Shown: in pieces, positions 24,177 to 33,958 of the stretch
Position numbering within the stretch: the first letter of the stretch is position 1
Layout of the letters: the number at the start of each line of letters is the position of its first letter
NCBI GenBank assembly: GCA_035293945.1
Contig: DATGLV010000024.1
Span: forward strand, 248,001 to 312,000
Source: VAZQ01 sp035293945
GTDB lineage: Bacteria > Pseudomonadota > Alphaproteobacteria > Rhizobiales > Xanthobacteraceae
DNA length: 64,000 bases
Reading direction: 5' to 3'
Position numbers and translations under genes: made by a program
Notes under the pieces: generated by a model
Database searches by the model: none
The model's input: the letters and a program-made list of their open reading frames with translations, nothing else
Told to the model about the DNA's origin: nothing

Positions 24177-27026
24177 TTATACCTTCGGCGCTCGTCCGCG
24201 CCTAGAGGACTGCGCGCGCTTCCTCTGCGGCTCGATCACGCCATCCAAGGTCCGTGCGTCATCGTCCATGCCGCGCACAGCGTCCGTCCCGACCTGCCGC
24301 TGCGTCTTGAGATAGTCCTCGAGCTCGCTCGCGGTCAGCGGCCGCGCAAACAGAAAGCCCTGCGCCTCCTCGCATTCCTGCTCCAGGAGGAATGCCGCCT
24401 GCGCCTCGGTCTCCACCCCTTCGGCGATCACGGTGAGCCCGAGATTATGCGCCATGGCGATCAGCGAGCGCACGATGCCGGCATTTTCCGCGTCCTCCGG
24501 GATGTTGCGCACGAAACTGCGGTCGATCTTGATTCGCGAAAGTGGGAACCGCGTAAGATAGGAGAGCGACGCATAGCCGGTGCCGAAATCATCGAAGGCG
24601 AGCTGCACACCGCGCGCGCATAGTCGGACCATGAGGTCGTGCGCATCCTCGTAGTTGAGCGCGACGTTCTCGGTGATCTCGAGCTCGAGCACCTCCGCCG
24701 GCAGCCCGGTGCGCGACAGCGTGTCCTCGATGCTCTGCAGCAGGGTTTCGCCGTGCAGCTGCGCCGGAAAAAGATTGACCCCGATACGGGCGAGCGGCAG
24801 CCCCATGGCGCGCAGCGCCGCGGCCTTCTCGCAGGCCTCTTGGATGATCCAGCGGCCCACCTCCGGCGCAATGGCGCTGTCGGCGAGCGTCTCAATGAAG
24901 CACCAGGGCGCCAGCACGCCGCGCTGCGGATGCCGCCAGCGCAGAAGCGCCTCGGCGCCGATCACCGCGCGGTCGCGCAAGCGGATCTCCGGCTGAAAAT
25001 AGAGCTCGAATTCATTCTCGCTGAAGGCCCGGCGCAGCTCGAGATCGAGCCCGCGACGCGCCTGCGCCTGGGCGCGCAGCACCGGCATGAACAGCCGATA
25101 GGTGCGCCCGCCCTCGGACTTTGCCTGATAGAGCGCAAGGTCGGCGCTGGCGATGAGATCGTCGACGCTGCCTGCGTCGTTGGGCGCGACCGCTATGCCG
25201 GCGCTGCCGCCGAGATGCAGTGTCTGGTCGTTGATGCGGAACGGCTCGGCAAGCTCCCGCAGCATCGCTTCGACGACCTTGCTGCTGGTGCGCGGATCGC
25301 CGCAATGGGGCAGCACCACCACGAACTCGTCGCCGCCGAGCCGATAGACCTGCCCGCATTGGCCATGGCTGTGGATCGAGCGGCTCATGCGCTGGCCGAC
25401 CTCGATCAAGAGGCGATCGCCGATCGAATGGCCGAGCGTGTCGTTGACGTCCTTGAAGCCGTCGAGATCGAACAATGCGACCGAGGTCGGCCGTGTTGCG
25501 TCGAGGCTCGCCAGCAGGCGCTCGAGCTCCTTGTGCAATGACAGGCGGTTGGGCAGGCCGGTGAGCGGGTCGTAATGGGCAAGCCGCCGCAACTGCTCCT
25601 CGGCCTGCTTGGCCCGGGTGATGTCTTCATGCGCCCAGGCGACGCCCCGCACGGTGCCGTCGGGATTGTACATCGGCGCCGCCGCGATCCTGACCTCGAC
25701 CAGCGTGCCGTCCTTGCGGTGCCGCCGCGCTTCGACATCGTGGATGCTCTCTCCATTGAGCGCCCGCTGGTACACTTCAGATGACACTGCTTCGCCTTCC
25801 GACGGCACCACCCGTATCGGCTCGCCGATGGTCTCTTCGGCGGTGTAGCCGTAGAGCCGCTCGGCGGCGCGGCTCCACAGCATGATGCGCCGGTCGAGGC
25901 CGGAGCAGACGATTGCGACCGGCGAAGCGTCGATGACAGCGGACAGCGTGTCGTTCGACTCTTGCACCTCGTACTGCCGCCGCTCCAGCGCACAGGCCAT
26001 CCGGTTGAAGGCGTCGGCGAGCTTGCCGACCTCGTCGCGCGTCGCAACGGCGCTGCGATGGTTGAGCGCGCCGGCGGCAAGGGCCGAGGCATCCGCTTCG
26101 AGCTGACGCAGCGGGCGTGCGATGCGCCCGGAAATCATCCAGGCGATGGCGAAGGCGGCGATCAGCGCGGCAGTGCCAAGATACGCGCCCCAGCGCAGCC
26201 GCGAGGCCACGGCCGCAAAGGCAACATGGGTTGGCAGCCCGACTGAGACGAGCCAGGGGACCTTGTGCGCGGTCGAGGTGCCGGTGATGCGCTCGATGCC
26301 GTCGGACCAGGTTCCGATGTCGGTCCATTCCCTCTCATTCAGGTGCCGTGTGATCTGGCGGAGATGGCTGATATCGCTGCCGATCTCATAATGCGGGTCA
26401 TTGCTCTGCAGGACCACGATGCCGTCCTGGTTCGAGATGCGCAGCACGCCGCCGGCCGGCAGTCCCTCGGTTTGGAACGCCTCATGGAAATGCGCGAGCT
26501 GGGTGCCGGTCGATATGATGGCGCGCAGATTGCCGGCTTCGTCCTCGACCGGATAAGCAACGGTCAGGAGCCAACGTTGGGAATGCGCGGTATGAAATAC
26601 CTGGCCGATCGATAGGCCCCGGTTGGCCACCGCTTCCTTGAAGAAGCTCTGCCTGGCGACATTGGGACGACTCGTCGGGTCGCCCGAGGTCCCGATATTT
26701 GTGCCATCGAGCGAATAGACCAGGATGCTGGCGAGATAGTCCGGCTCCTTGCTTCTGACCTGGCGGAGCAGCGCGTCGTTCTTGGCTGTGTCGGCGGGAT
26801 TGGCCGAGACGGCGCGGCTCAAGCCCACCATCAGGTTTTCCAGGTTGCCGATGTGGTCGTCGAGCTGGGCGGCGATGAGGCGCGCTTCATTGAGCGCGCG
26901 CTGGGTGCCCTTCGCCTGATCGTCGCGCCACTGACTCCACAGTCCGGCGGCGATCAGCGCCAGAAACGGCACCACTGTCGCAAACACCAGCAACAAAAGC
27001 CGTGATCGAATGCTGCGCAGCAGCAT
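24177..27026 (-). CDS. Membrane sensor with PAS, GGDEF and EAL domains (c-di-GMP turnover)
   Basis: A 949-residue protein. In order: transmembrane helix (residues 8-28), periplasmic dCache-like sensor (about 30-280), second helix, HAMP (about 300-350, ISGRIARPLRQLEADASALAAG in part), PAS with PAC (about 370-490), GGDEF (about 500-660, intact LGGDEFVVVLP) and EAL (about 680-920). The EAL site looks complete: EALLRW, GVNLFPAQL, LELEITEN, FDDFGTGYASL, KIDRSFV and AEGVET. No RxxD inhibitory site precedes GGDEF. Both cyclase and phosphodiesterase activity are possible. A perfect CtrA-type box lies 140 bases upstream, suggesting cell-cycle or motility control. Confidence 0.9.
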   Translation of the reverse strand: MLLRSIRSRLLLLVFATVVPFLALIAAGLWSQWRDDQAKGTQRALNEARLIAAQLDDHIGNLENLMVGLSRAVSANPADTAKNDALLRQVRSKEPDYLASILVYSLDGTNIGTSGDPTSRPNVARQSFFKEAVANRGLSIGQVFHTAHSQRWLLTVAYPVEDEAGNLRAIISTGTQLAHFHEAFQTEGLPAGGVLRISNQDGIVVLQSNDPHYEIGSDISHLRQITRHLNEREWTDIGTWSDGIERITGTSTAHKVPWLVSVGLPTHVAFAAVASRLRWGAYLGTAALIAAFAIAWMISGRIARPLRQLEADASALAAGALNHRSAVATRDEVGKLADAFNRMACALERRQYEVQESNDTLSAVIDASPVAIVCSGLDRRIMLWSRAAERLYGYTAEETIGEPIRVVPSEGEAVSSEVYQRALNGESIHDVEARRHRKDGTLVEVRIAAAPMYNPDGTVRGVAWAHEDITRAKQAEEQLRRLAHYDPLTGLPNRLSLHKELERLLASLDATRPTSVALFDLDGFKDVNDTLGHSIGDRLLIEVGQRMSRSIHSHGQCGQVYRLGGDEFVVVLPHCGDPRTSSKVVEAMLRELAEPFRINDQTLHLGGSAGIAVAPNDAGSVDDLIASADLALYQAKSEGGRTYRLFMPVLRAQAQARRGLDLELRRAFSENEFELYFQPEIRLRDRAVIGAEALLRWRHPQRGVLAPWCFIETLADSAIAPEVGRWIIQEACEKAAALRAMGLPLARIGVNLFPAQLHGETLLQSIEDTLSRTGLPAEVLELEITENVALNYEDAHDLMVRLCARGVQLAFDDFGTGYASLSYLTRFPLSRIKIDRSFVRNIPEDAENAGIVRSLIAMAHNLGLTVIAEGVETEAQAAFLLEQECEEAQGFLFARPLTASELEDYLKTQRQVGTDAVRGMDDDARTLDGVIEPQRKRAQSSRRGRAPKV

Positions 27027-27163
27027 CGCCCATTCCCATCCCGAAGCCGATCGTCGCGAGACCAAAGCCCTACGCGGTCAGGTCTGCCCACGAAGGGTAA
27101 TGGGAATGGGATTTCTGCTTAGTTGTGCGGTCCCGGCCGAACAACCGATCTTTCTGCTTAGGT

Positions 27164-27178
27164 TTAATCCGCGTTTAA
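27164..27178. promoter_or_regulatory. CtrA-type box TTAA-N7-TTAA
   Basis: TTAA at 27164-27167 and TTAA at 27175-27178 are separated by exactly seven bases, the canonical CtrA half-site spacing. It lies about 140 bases upstream of the GGDEF/EAL start. AT-rich words are rare in this GC-rich DNA, which raises the weight of the match. Confidence 0.55.
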
Positions 27179-27210
27179 GGCGAGGCCGCCATTTGTCTGG
27201 AAAAGGGGCG

Positions 27211-28377
27211 TCAGAACGGCAGGCCGACGTAATTTTCGGCGAATGCGGTCGATGCGGCGGGCGAGTCGAACAGATAGTCGAGCTCGGCGAGGTGCATCTT
27301 ACGATCGAACTGGTTGTCAGGAAAAGTGTGCAGCAGCGTGGTCATCCACCAGGAAAAGCGCTCCGCCTTCCAGACCCGGGCGAGCGCCCGCGCCGAGTAA
27401 TGCTCAAGGCCGGCATCCGACTTCTCGTGATAATATTCGGACAGCGCCTGCGCGAGATAGCGCACATCGCTGGCGGCCAGATTGAGTCCCTTGGCTCCCG
27501 TGGGCGGAACGATGTGTGAGGCATCGCCAGCCAGCAGCAGGCGGCCGACACGCATCGGCTCGGCCACAAAGCTGCGCAGCGGCGCGATGCTCTTCTCCAG
27601 TGAGGGCCCGGTGACGATGTGCGCGCGTGCCTCCTCGTCGAGCCGCAGCTTGAGCTCGTCCCAGAAACGCTCGTCCGGCCAGGCGTGGATATCCTCGGCG
27701 AGGCTGCACTGGATGTAGTAGCGGCTGCGCGTGGGCGAGCGCATCGAGCAGAGCGCGAAGCCGCGCTCGTGGCGCGCATAGATGAGCTCGGCAGATACCG
27801 GCGGGGTATCGGCGAGCAGCCCGAGCCAGCCGAACGGATAGACGCGCTCGTAAGTCGTGATCGCTCCCGGCGGAGCGCTCGGGCGGCTGACGCCATGAAA
27901 GCCGTCGCAGCCGGCGATGAAATCGCAAGTGATTTCGTGGCTCTCGCCGCCGCTGCGGTAGGTCACGCGCGGGGCCTCATCGAGGATATCGTGCAGCGTC
28001 ACGTTCGCCGCGCAATAGACGGTGGGCAGGCCGGCGGCGGTGCGGCCCTCCATCAGATCGCGGGTGATCTCGGTTTGCCCGTAGACCATGACGGTCCTGC
28101 CGGTGAGCGCCTTGAAATCGATTCGATGACGATTGCCGTTGATGCAGAGCTGCGTGCCGTCATGGATAAGCCCCTCGCGATGCATGCGGGCCCCTACACC
28201 CGCCTCGTCGAGGAGCTCGACCGCAACCTGCTCGATCACGCCGGCGCGGATGCGGCCCAGCACGTACTCGCTCGATCGCCGCTCCAGAATGATGTTGTCG
28301 ATGCCCTGGCGATAGAGCAGCTGCCCGAGCAACAGGCCGGCCGGTCCCGCGCCGATGATCGCGACTTGCGTGCGCAT
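27211..28377 (-). CDS. pobA: 4-hydroxybenzoate 3-monooxygenase (PobA)
   Basis: A 388-residue flavoprotein hydroxylase converting 4-hydroxybenzoate to protocatechuate with NADPH and oxygen. Visible motifs: N-terminal FAD loop GAGPAGLLLG, ERRSSEYVLGRIRAGVIEQ, the DG motif FIAGCDGFHGVSR and the second FAD motif LLLAGDASHIVPPTGAKGLN (in part). The length matches PobA (about 390). PobA-type residues LEHYSARALARVWKAERFSWWMT are also present. No pobR regulator or protocatechuate pathway gene is adjacent. The start at 28377 begins right before the FAD strand. Confidence 0.92.
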   Translation of the reverse strand: MRTQVAIIGAGPAGLLLGQLLYRQGIDNIILERRSSEYVLGRIRAGVIEQVAVELLDEAGVGARMHREGLIHDGTQLCINGNRHRIDFKALTGRTVMVYGQTEITRDLMEGRTAAGLPTVYCAANVTLHDILDEAPRVTYRSGGESHEITCDFIAGCDGFHGVSRPSAPPGAITTYERVYPFGWLGLLADTPPVSAELIYARHERGFALCSMRSPTRSRYYIQCSLAEDIHAWPDERFWDELKLRLDEEARAHIVTGPSLEKSIAPLRSFVAEPMRVGRLLLAGDASHIVPPTGAKGLNLAASDVRYLAQALSEYYHEKSDAGLEHYSARALARVWKAERFSWWMTTLLHTFPDNQFDRKMHLAELDYLFDSPAASTAFAENYVGLPF

Positions 28378-28479
28378 GGCTCGCGCCGTGTCCTTGGTTG
28401 TTCCTTCCCCTGTCGCGCAGCGTAGCGCAATCAGCAACCTGTTTGGAATACGGAGGGTAGCGCGGCTGCACACCGAGTC

Positions 28480-28600
28480 GTCCCGGCCGAAGCGCCGGGA
28501 CCCATACACCTACGCGCCATCAAGAACGCGCAGCGGTATAGGGTCCTGCTTTCGCAGGAACGACTCCCAGGCTGTGGTCCATGCTTGCACAGGGACGACA
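28480..28600. repeat. Dispersed palindromic repeat, family C
   Basis: TCGTCCCGGCCGAAGCGCCG, GGGACCCATACACC, a spacer, GGTATAGGGTCCTGCTTTCG and CAGGAACGAC. This block order is typical of intergenic palindromes in Bradyrhizobium-like genomes. The gap from 28378 to 28760 holds this element and no gene I can support. Confidence 0.6.
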
Positions 28601-28760
28601 CCAGCGCGCCGCCCATGTTTAGAGTTTGGTAATCGCGCGCGGCGATAATCGCCCGCATACTACAGCAACCGCGGAAGCCTCGGCCCCAAGACCAACTCGG
28701 GCTGAGGCTTCTTCGTATTTGCAAGCTGCTTTGCGCGTTGGCGGCGCATTAGTAGCTGAT

Positions 28761-29261
28761 TTAGCGCTTCTCCAGCAACGCGTTCTCCTCGGCGTGCACG
28801 CCTGCCTCATCCGTGATCACCGAAATGGGTTCGGCAGGCTGCTCCTTGACCGGGGGCGGCTCGGGAAGCGGCTCCTTCTCCACCGCCCTGAGCGGGGATT
28901 TCGGAAGCTGTCGATGAAAGACGCTCACGATTCTCTTGGCTTCGTTGAGCGTGGCCTTGCGCCAGCGGATCTCCCGCCTTTCGATGCCGCTCATGCTGAT
29001 GAGGAGCCGCATCTCCTCTGCCTGCAGATAGAAGCTTGCAGGGGTGTCGGCCGCGGACGGGTCGAGCGAGGGACCGGTGAAGTCGATCCGCCCGGTCGGG
29101 AGCCAGTCTTGAATGATCTTTGAATTGTCGGTTGCCGGAGCCGGGAACAATTCGACGCGGCGGCGCAGGAGCACGTAGCCGGCGACGGCGATCAGCAGGA
29201 TCGTCACCAGCACTATCCAGAAGACCGCGCTTGCGGCGGCGTCGGCCAGGAACGAGGGCAT
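28761..29261 (-). CDS. Single-pass membrane protein of unknown function
   Basis: A 166-residue protein from the ATG at 29261. An N-terminal transmembrane helix (AVFWIVLVTILLIAVAGYVLL) is followed by RRR, so the rest is probably cytoplasmic. The soluble part has WLPTGRIDFTGP, FYLQAEEMRLLISMSGIERREIRWRKA in part, and a Pro/Glu-rich linker (PEPPPVKEQPAEP). No domain is recognised. It is divergent from the TctC at 29421, sharing a 159-bp control region. Confidence 0.6.
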   Translation of the reverse strand: MPSFLADAAASAVFWIVLVTILLIAVAGYVLLRRRVELFPAPATDNSKIIQDWLPTGRIDFTGPSLDPSAADTPASFYLQAEEMRLLISMSGIERREIRWRKATLNEAKRIVSVFHRQLPKSPLRAVEKEPLPEPPPVKEQPAEPISVITDEAGVHAEENALLEKR

Positions 29262-29420
29262 GTGGGGATTCTCGGTTTTCTGATCGTTGGATATTATCGC
29301 AAGAGAGCAATTAACGGAAAGTGCGGCGACGCCGCAACTGACATCCGCCGCTGACACGTGGAGCGAGGAAGTGTAGCCTCGAAGCGAGCAGTCCAGCAGA
29401 CGTGCCGGGGAGAGCGCCTC

Positions 29421-30398
29421 ATGAGATTTCCTCGCAGGAAATTCCTGCAATTGGCCGGGGGAGCCGCGGGCCTTCCGGTCGTCGCGCGCCTCGCCTCGGC
29501 GCAGGCGTATCCGTCGCGGCCGCTGCGCATCGTGGTCGGCTTTCCGGCCGGGCAGACCGCGGACCTCGTGGCGCGGCTGATGGGGCAGTGGCTGTCGGAG
29601 CGTCTCGGTCAGCCGGTCGTGATCGACAATCGCCCGGGCGCCAGCAGCAATACGGCGACCGAGCTGGTCGTGCATTCGCCACCCGATGGCTACACGCTGC
29701 TCTCGGTCAATTCGAGCAATGTCATCAATCAGACTCTCTACGAGAGGCTCCCCTACGATTTCCTGCGTGACATCGAGCCGGTCGCCGGCTTCATCCGTGT
29801 GCCGCTGGTCATGGAGGTGAACCCGTCGTTTCCGGCCAAGACCGTCCCAGAGTTCATCGCTTATGCCAAGGCCAACCCGGGCAAGATCAACATGGCGACC
29901 GGCGGTATTGGAAATTCGACGCACGTGACCGGCGAGTTGTTCAAGATGATGGCCGGCGTCAATCTCCTGGTCGTGCCCTATCGCGGCTCGCCGCCTGCGC
30001 TCACGGACCTGCTCGCCGGCCAGGTGCAAGTCATGTTCGACGTCATGTCGTCCTCGCTCGAATATATCCGTGCCGGCAAGCTGCGCCCGCTCGCGGTGAC
30101 GACCGCGGAGCGCTCGGATGCGCTGCCCGGTGTCCCCACCGTGGGTGAGTTCGTGCCCGGCTACGAGGCGAGCGCGATCGGCGGTCTCGGCGCCCCCAAG
30201 GGCACGCCGGTCGAGATCGTCGACAGGCTCAACCGGGAGATCAATGCGGGCCTTGCCGATCCCACCATCAAGGCGCGCTTCGCCGATCTCGGGCTCACTC
30301 CGCTGTCGCGCTCGCCCGCCGAGTTCGCCAAGCTCGTCCGGGATGAGACCGAGAAATGGGGCAAGGTGGTGAAGTTCGCCGGCCTCAAGGCCGAGTGA
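29421..30398 (+). CDS. TctC/Bug-family substrate-binding protein with Tat-like signal
   Basis: A 325-residue protein. MRFPRRKFLQLAGGAAG fits the Tat pattern, ending ASAQA. Bug-fold landmarks: YPSRPLRIVVGFPAGQTADLVARL, DGYTLLSVNSS, INMATGGIGNSTHVTGELFKMMAGV, VVPYRGSPPALTDLLAGQ and EKWGKVVKFAGLKAE. It resembles the 13395 protein closely (shared EFIAYAKANPGKINMAT), suggesting recent paralogy. GGGGAGAG lies about seven bases before the ATG at 29421. It has no membrane partner nearby; the nucleotidyltransferase follows at 33 bases. Confidence 0.87.
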   Translation: MRFPRRKFLQLAGGAAGLPVVARLASAQAYPSRPLRIVVGFPAGQTADLVARLMGQWLSERLGQPVVIDNRPGASSNTATELVVHSPPDGYTLLSVNSSNVINQTLYERLPYDFLRDIEPVAGFIRVPLVMEVNPSFPAKTVPEFIAYAKANPGKINMATGGIGNSTHVTGELFKMMAGVNLLVVPYRGSPPALTDLLAGQVQVMFDVMSSSLEYIRAGKLRPLAVTTAERSDALPGVPTVGEFVPGYEASAIGGLGAPKGTPVEIVDRLNREINAGLADPTIKARFADLGLTPLSRSPAEFAKLVRDETEKWGKVVKFAGLKAE

Positions 30399-30431
30399 TT
30401 CGCGGTTGAAGGAACGAAGCTCAAATCGACC

Positions 30432-31208
30432 ATGTCGGCGAATGCACAGACTGATCCGAACGAGCGCGCAGCGATTGAGGCGAGCAATTTTGCCAGGCGC
30501 CTGGTGCAGCATTGGGACAAGCTCCTCGGTGCTGAATTGCTCGGGGCTTATCTCATGGGTAGCCTCGCCCATGGCGGCTTCAGCCGCCGCTACAGCGATA
30601 TCGATATCGCGCTGATCACCGAGACGGGACTGACCACGGAGGCGCTCGCTACGCTGCGCAGCGAAGCGGCCGCGCTTTCCGCCGATTGGGGCGCGAAGGT
30701 TTCGGTGTTCTGGACCGATCGGAATTTCTCTTGCGGCCGATTTCCGCCGCTCGACCGCATCGATTATCTCGATTGCGCGGTCACGCTCCTCGAGCGCCAG
30801 CAGGTCGAGCCCGCCCGCCCGACGATCGAGGAGGTCCGTCACTATCTGCGTGGGGCCCCGTTTGCGAGCTGGGCTGATCGCGCACGGAACTTCGCGACTG
30901 CCCCGGTGCTCGCGCGCAAGGATCACAAGGCGTATCTGAAAGCGCTGCTCTATCCGGCGCGGTTTTGCTACAGCTGGTCGACCGGCCGCATGGGATCAAA
31001 CGACGCGGCGGTTGCCTATTTGAGCGAACGAAATCTGCCCGGGCTCGACCTCGGCTCGATCAAACGGGCGCTCTCATGCCGCGCCGCCGGCGATGATCCT
31101 GATGAGCTATTCCGAGCGCGGACGATCCTGCCGTCCCAGGTCGAGGCTTGCGCGGCGGCGACGGGGCTTGCCGCAAGCGCCTGGTCCGGCGCGCCGTCCT
31201 CAGCCTAG
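30432..31208 (+). CDS. Nucleotidyltransferase-fold protein (aminoglycoside adenylyltransferase-like)
   Basis: A 258-residue soluble protein. The N-terminal polymerase-beta-like nucleotidyltransferase motif is LMGSLAHGGFSRRYSDIDIAL, i.e. Gly-Ser followed by Asp-x-Asp, which binds MgATP. The C-terminal helical half (RNFATAPVLARKDHKAYLKALLYPARF in part, YSWSTGRMGSNDAAVAYL) resembles the AadA/DUF4111 substrate domain. It could adenylylate an aminoglycoside, a small molecule or a protein; resistance is not demonstrated by the sequence. It lies just after a TctC gene but is probably unrelated in function. Confidence 0.72.
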   Translation: MSANAQTDPNERAAIEASNFARRLVQHWDKLLGAELLGAYLMGSLAHGGFSRRYSDIDIALITETGLTTEALATLRSEAAALSADWGAKVSVFWTDRNFSCGRFPPLDRIDYLDCAVTLLERQQVEPARPTIEEVRHYLRGAPFASWADRARNFATAPVLARKDHKAYLKALLYPARFCYSWSTGRMGSNDAAVAYLSERNLPGLDLGSIKRALSCRAAGDDPDELFRARTILPSQVEACAAATGLAASAWSGAPSSA

Positions 31209-31240
31209 CGAGACACAGACCTCACACGTGGCGCCAGGCG

Positions 31241-32677
31241 TTAGCCTGCTTTCCGATCTTGCCGTGCCGCCGATGGCAGCATGACCGTAGTGATCAATCC
31301 GGCCGCGAGCGCAAGCGCAGCGGCGGTCGTCAGGCCGGCGGGATAGCCGGCCGCAAATGATGCGACCCCGGCCGCGAGCGCAACGCCGGAGAGCTGCGCA
31401 ACGCGACTGACCGCATTATTGATCCCGGAGGCGAGCCCCTCGTCGGCGTCGCTTACGCTCGACAGCACCGAAGCGGTCAGCGGCGTCACAACCAGCGCAA
31501 AGGAAATGCCCAAAAGCGCCATCGGGCCGATGACGCCTGCGGCAAGCGATGCACCGCGGCCCAGTGCCAGCAGCAGAAATGAAAATGCGGCGGCGAGCTC
31601 GCCTGCGATCAACATGGCGCGCGCGCCGACCCTGTCGGCGAACGCGCCGAAGGCCGGCGACAAAATGCCGACCGCAAGCGCAAAGGGCAGAAAGGCAAGG
31701 CCCGCCTGGGTTGGCATAAGACCTCGCCGGTCGATGAGATCGAAGGAGATGAGAAAGAACATCATTGCGAGCCCCGCATAGAGCAAGAGGGTCGCAATGT
31801 TCAGGCCGACAAAGGCGCGGTTGCGCATCAGCCGTGGCGGCGTCATCGGGTGCGCGCTCAGGCGCTCCCACAAAGCATATCCGGCAAGCGCGACGGCGCT
31901 GAACAGCGCGGCCGCGGGCCGCGTCGCGCCGCCAACCGCGGCGGAACTGGTGGGCCCGATCTCGCTGAGGACCCAGGCAAGCACGCCAAGCCCAACCGCA
32001 AGGATGGCAGCCCCCAAAACGTCGAAGCCACGGGCCTCGCGGCGATCGGGAGCCGCGTAGGCGATGAGGAGCGCGATTGCGATCACCGCCAGCGGCGGGT
32101 TGATGGCAAATATCCACGGCCAGCCGAAATGATCAGTCAGGTACCCGCCCAGGACCGGGCCGCCGGCTGTGGTCAGCGAAGACGCGGCGGCCCACACGCC
32201 GACCGCACGATTGCGCTCGTCTCTGGGGAAGGTGGCGCCAATCAGCGCGAGGCTGGACGGCGTCAGGATCGCGGCCGCGACACCCTGGGCGGCCCGGACG
32301 GCGATGAGCCATCCTAGCGTTGGCGCGGCTACACAGCCCGCCGAGGCCAGGCCGAACCCAAGACAGCCGAGCAGGAGCATGCGCGCTTTGCCGAAGCGAT
32401 CTGCGAGCGCTCCCCCGACCAGCGTAAGCGCCGCCAGTGCCAGCACGTAACCGTTCAGCACCCACTGCACGGACGCGAGATCGGCCCCGAATGAGGCGCG
32501 CAGCCTGGGCAACGCGACGTTCAGCGCCGAGCCATCGATGAAGGCCATCGAGGATGCCAGCACGCAGGCGGCGAGCACCATCTGGCGGCGGCGCGGCGCG
32601 ATCTCGCGGCCGAGCTCGCGCGGGCATCGTTCCGCATCCAAAATGCCGCGGACGCACGGCTCGACGATCGACTGCAT
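31241..32677 (-). CDS. MFS drug:H+ antiporter, DHA2-type (14 helices)
   Basis: A 478-residue inner-membrane exporter with about fourteen hydrophobic helices. DHA2 motifs: IDGSALNVALPRLRASFGAD in helix 1, the A-motif-like GALADRFGKARMLL, the antiporter motif C GPVLGGYLTDHFGWPWIF (in part) and RGLMPTQAGLAFLPFALA. It is convergent with the nucleotidyltransferase gene and has no adjacent regulator or membrane-fusion protein, so the substrate is unknown. The ATG at 32677 gives a 30-residue cytoplasmic N-terminus. Confidence 0.88.
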   Translation of the reverse strand: MQSIVEPCVRGILDAERCPRELGREIAPRRRQMVLAACVLASSMAFIDGSALNVALPRLRASFGADLASVQWVLNGYVLALAALTLVGGALADRFGKARMLLLGCLGFGLASAGCVAAPTLGWLIAVRAAQGVAAAILTPSSLALIGATFPRDERNRAVGVWAAASSLTTAGGPVLGGYLTDHFGWPWIFAINPPLAVIAIALLIAYAAPDRREARGFDVLGAAILAVGLGVLAWVLSEIGPTSSAAVGGATRPAAALFSAVALAGYALWERLSAHPMTPPRLMRNRAFVGLNIATLLLYAGLAMMFFLISFDLIDRRGLMPTQAGLAFLPFALAVGILSPAFGAFADRVGARAMLIAGELAAAFSFLLLALGRGASLAAGVIGPMALLGISFALVVTPLTASVLSSVSDADEGLASGINNAVSRVAQLSGVALAAGVASFAAGYPAGLTTAAALALAAGLITTVMLPSAARQDRKAG

Positions 32678-32917
32678 GCCGCAACCTGCTTTCGAGACGC
32701 CCCGGCAATGCTTTGGTCTTATGCGATGAGTCTTATGACGCGCGCACTCTTGCGCCTACCGGGGACACTGGCCTCGCGGGTTCAGTCGCCAGCCGGATAT
32801 GGGAAGCTCAACCGTCCGCCCACAAGCTCCATTGCTTCGGTCGCATGGGCGCCAAGACAGCTCGCTTGCCACGGCGCAGCGCAGCCCGGGCCGTAGAGCC
32901 TGCGCGAATTGCGTAAT

Positions 32918-33958
32918 TCAGGCTCGCTTGCGGAACCGGATCAGCCGGCGCGCAGCTCGATGCCAGGACGTAAGGTTCAGCATGGCCGACACTTCCGCCG
33001 TCATTTCGCGCAATCTGAGGTCTCGTCGAGACGTCCAGGTGAGGGATTTCGCCGCGTCGACGAAAACCCGCCGACGGACAGCCACCTCCGCCTCGCTCGG
33101 AAACGCGAATCCCCTTCTGGTCAAGAGCTCAATTGTGTCCAAATAGCCCATGCGCTCGAATATCCGCCGGCCGAGATTGTGGAGCACGGTCTGGATCTCT
33201 TCATTGGTGAGAGACTTCTCCCATTGTCCGACGGAGGCGTTATGTGGCGCTGAGCTTGCGAAGAGCTTGGTATCTCCCATTGAGAGACGCTTGCGGCGAG
33301 CGAGAGCCTGCGGATCGTTGCCGTAAATCTCCATCCGGTCGGCGTAAGAAATATTCAGGAAATTGCACAGCCTAGCCACCGTGTCTGCCGGCTGCGCCGC
33401 CAGATCCTCGTAGAAGAGCTCGAATGTGCTCGGCTGGCCGCGGAAGAAAGCCTCGAGGCGAGGCAGCCCAAGCGGCAAGTCGAGCGCAACCGGCCCGAAC
33501 TCGGGATCGAACATCTGCTGAACGGACACGTTGAAGGAGGTCCGATAAGAAACCACCACATCCAGCGGATTTCGTTTGAGCCAGATTTTCTTGGCGCTGG
33601 GGAACAGCCGCTCGATGAAATCGGTGATGTGATAGTAGCGCGGCGTCTTGTCGACGAAAATGCGCCGGCCCTCGCGTGCCAGCACCTGATTGTAGGCTGA
33701 AACTGCGAAAGCGCGCGCCGCTTGACGAAACTCCGATTCGGACAGCAGCTCGCGCAGCGCCAACTCCACCCCGCCGTGCTCGTAGCGCGCACGCGTTATG
33801 TTTCCGCCTTCGTACAGCGAAGCGAGCCCGAGCAGGAACCAAGGTTCATTGGGGCTGCATACCTGCGGATGCATGGACAGAATGGCGCTGACTAGGGTCG
33901 ACCCAGCGCGCGGTGTGGAAAGAAGAAAAGCCAGATTTTCCCCGCCGCCCTCAATCAA
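32918..33958 (-). CDS. PAPS-type sulfotransferase family protein
   Basis: A 346-residue protein. The 5'-phosphosulfate loop is LLSTPRAGSTLVSAIL near residue 12; the 3'-phosphate motif is IWLKRNPLDVVVSYRTS near residue 125; FELFYEDLAAQPADTV fits strand 4 of the fold. Such enzymes transfer sulfate from PAPS to carbohydrates, lipids or small metabolites. The start is a TTG at 33958 preceded by a strong G-run (GGGGGG), since no ATG is close to the conserved loop. The less GC-rich DNA of this gene and of the region after it suggests an acquired segment. Confidence 0.8.
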   Translation of the reverse strand: MIEGGGENLAFLLSTPRAGSTLVSAILSMHPQVCSPNEPWFLLGLASLYEGGNITRARYEHGGVELALRELLSESEFRQAARAFAVSAYNQVLAREGRRIFVDKTPRYYHITDFIERLFPSAKKIWLKRNPLDVVVSYRTSFNVSVQQMFDPEFGPVALDLPLGLPRLEAFFRGQPSTFELFYEDLAAQPADTVARLCNFLNISYADRMEIYGNDPQALARRKRLSMGDTKLFASSAPHNASVGQWEKSLTNEEIQTVLHNLGRRIFERMGYLDTIELLTRRGFAFPSEAEVAVRRRVFVDAAKSLTWTSRRDLRLREMTAEVSAMLNLTSWHRAARRLIRFRKRA

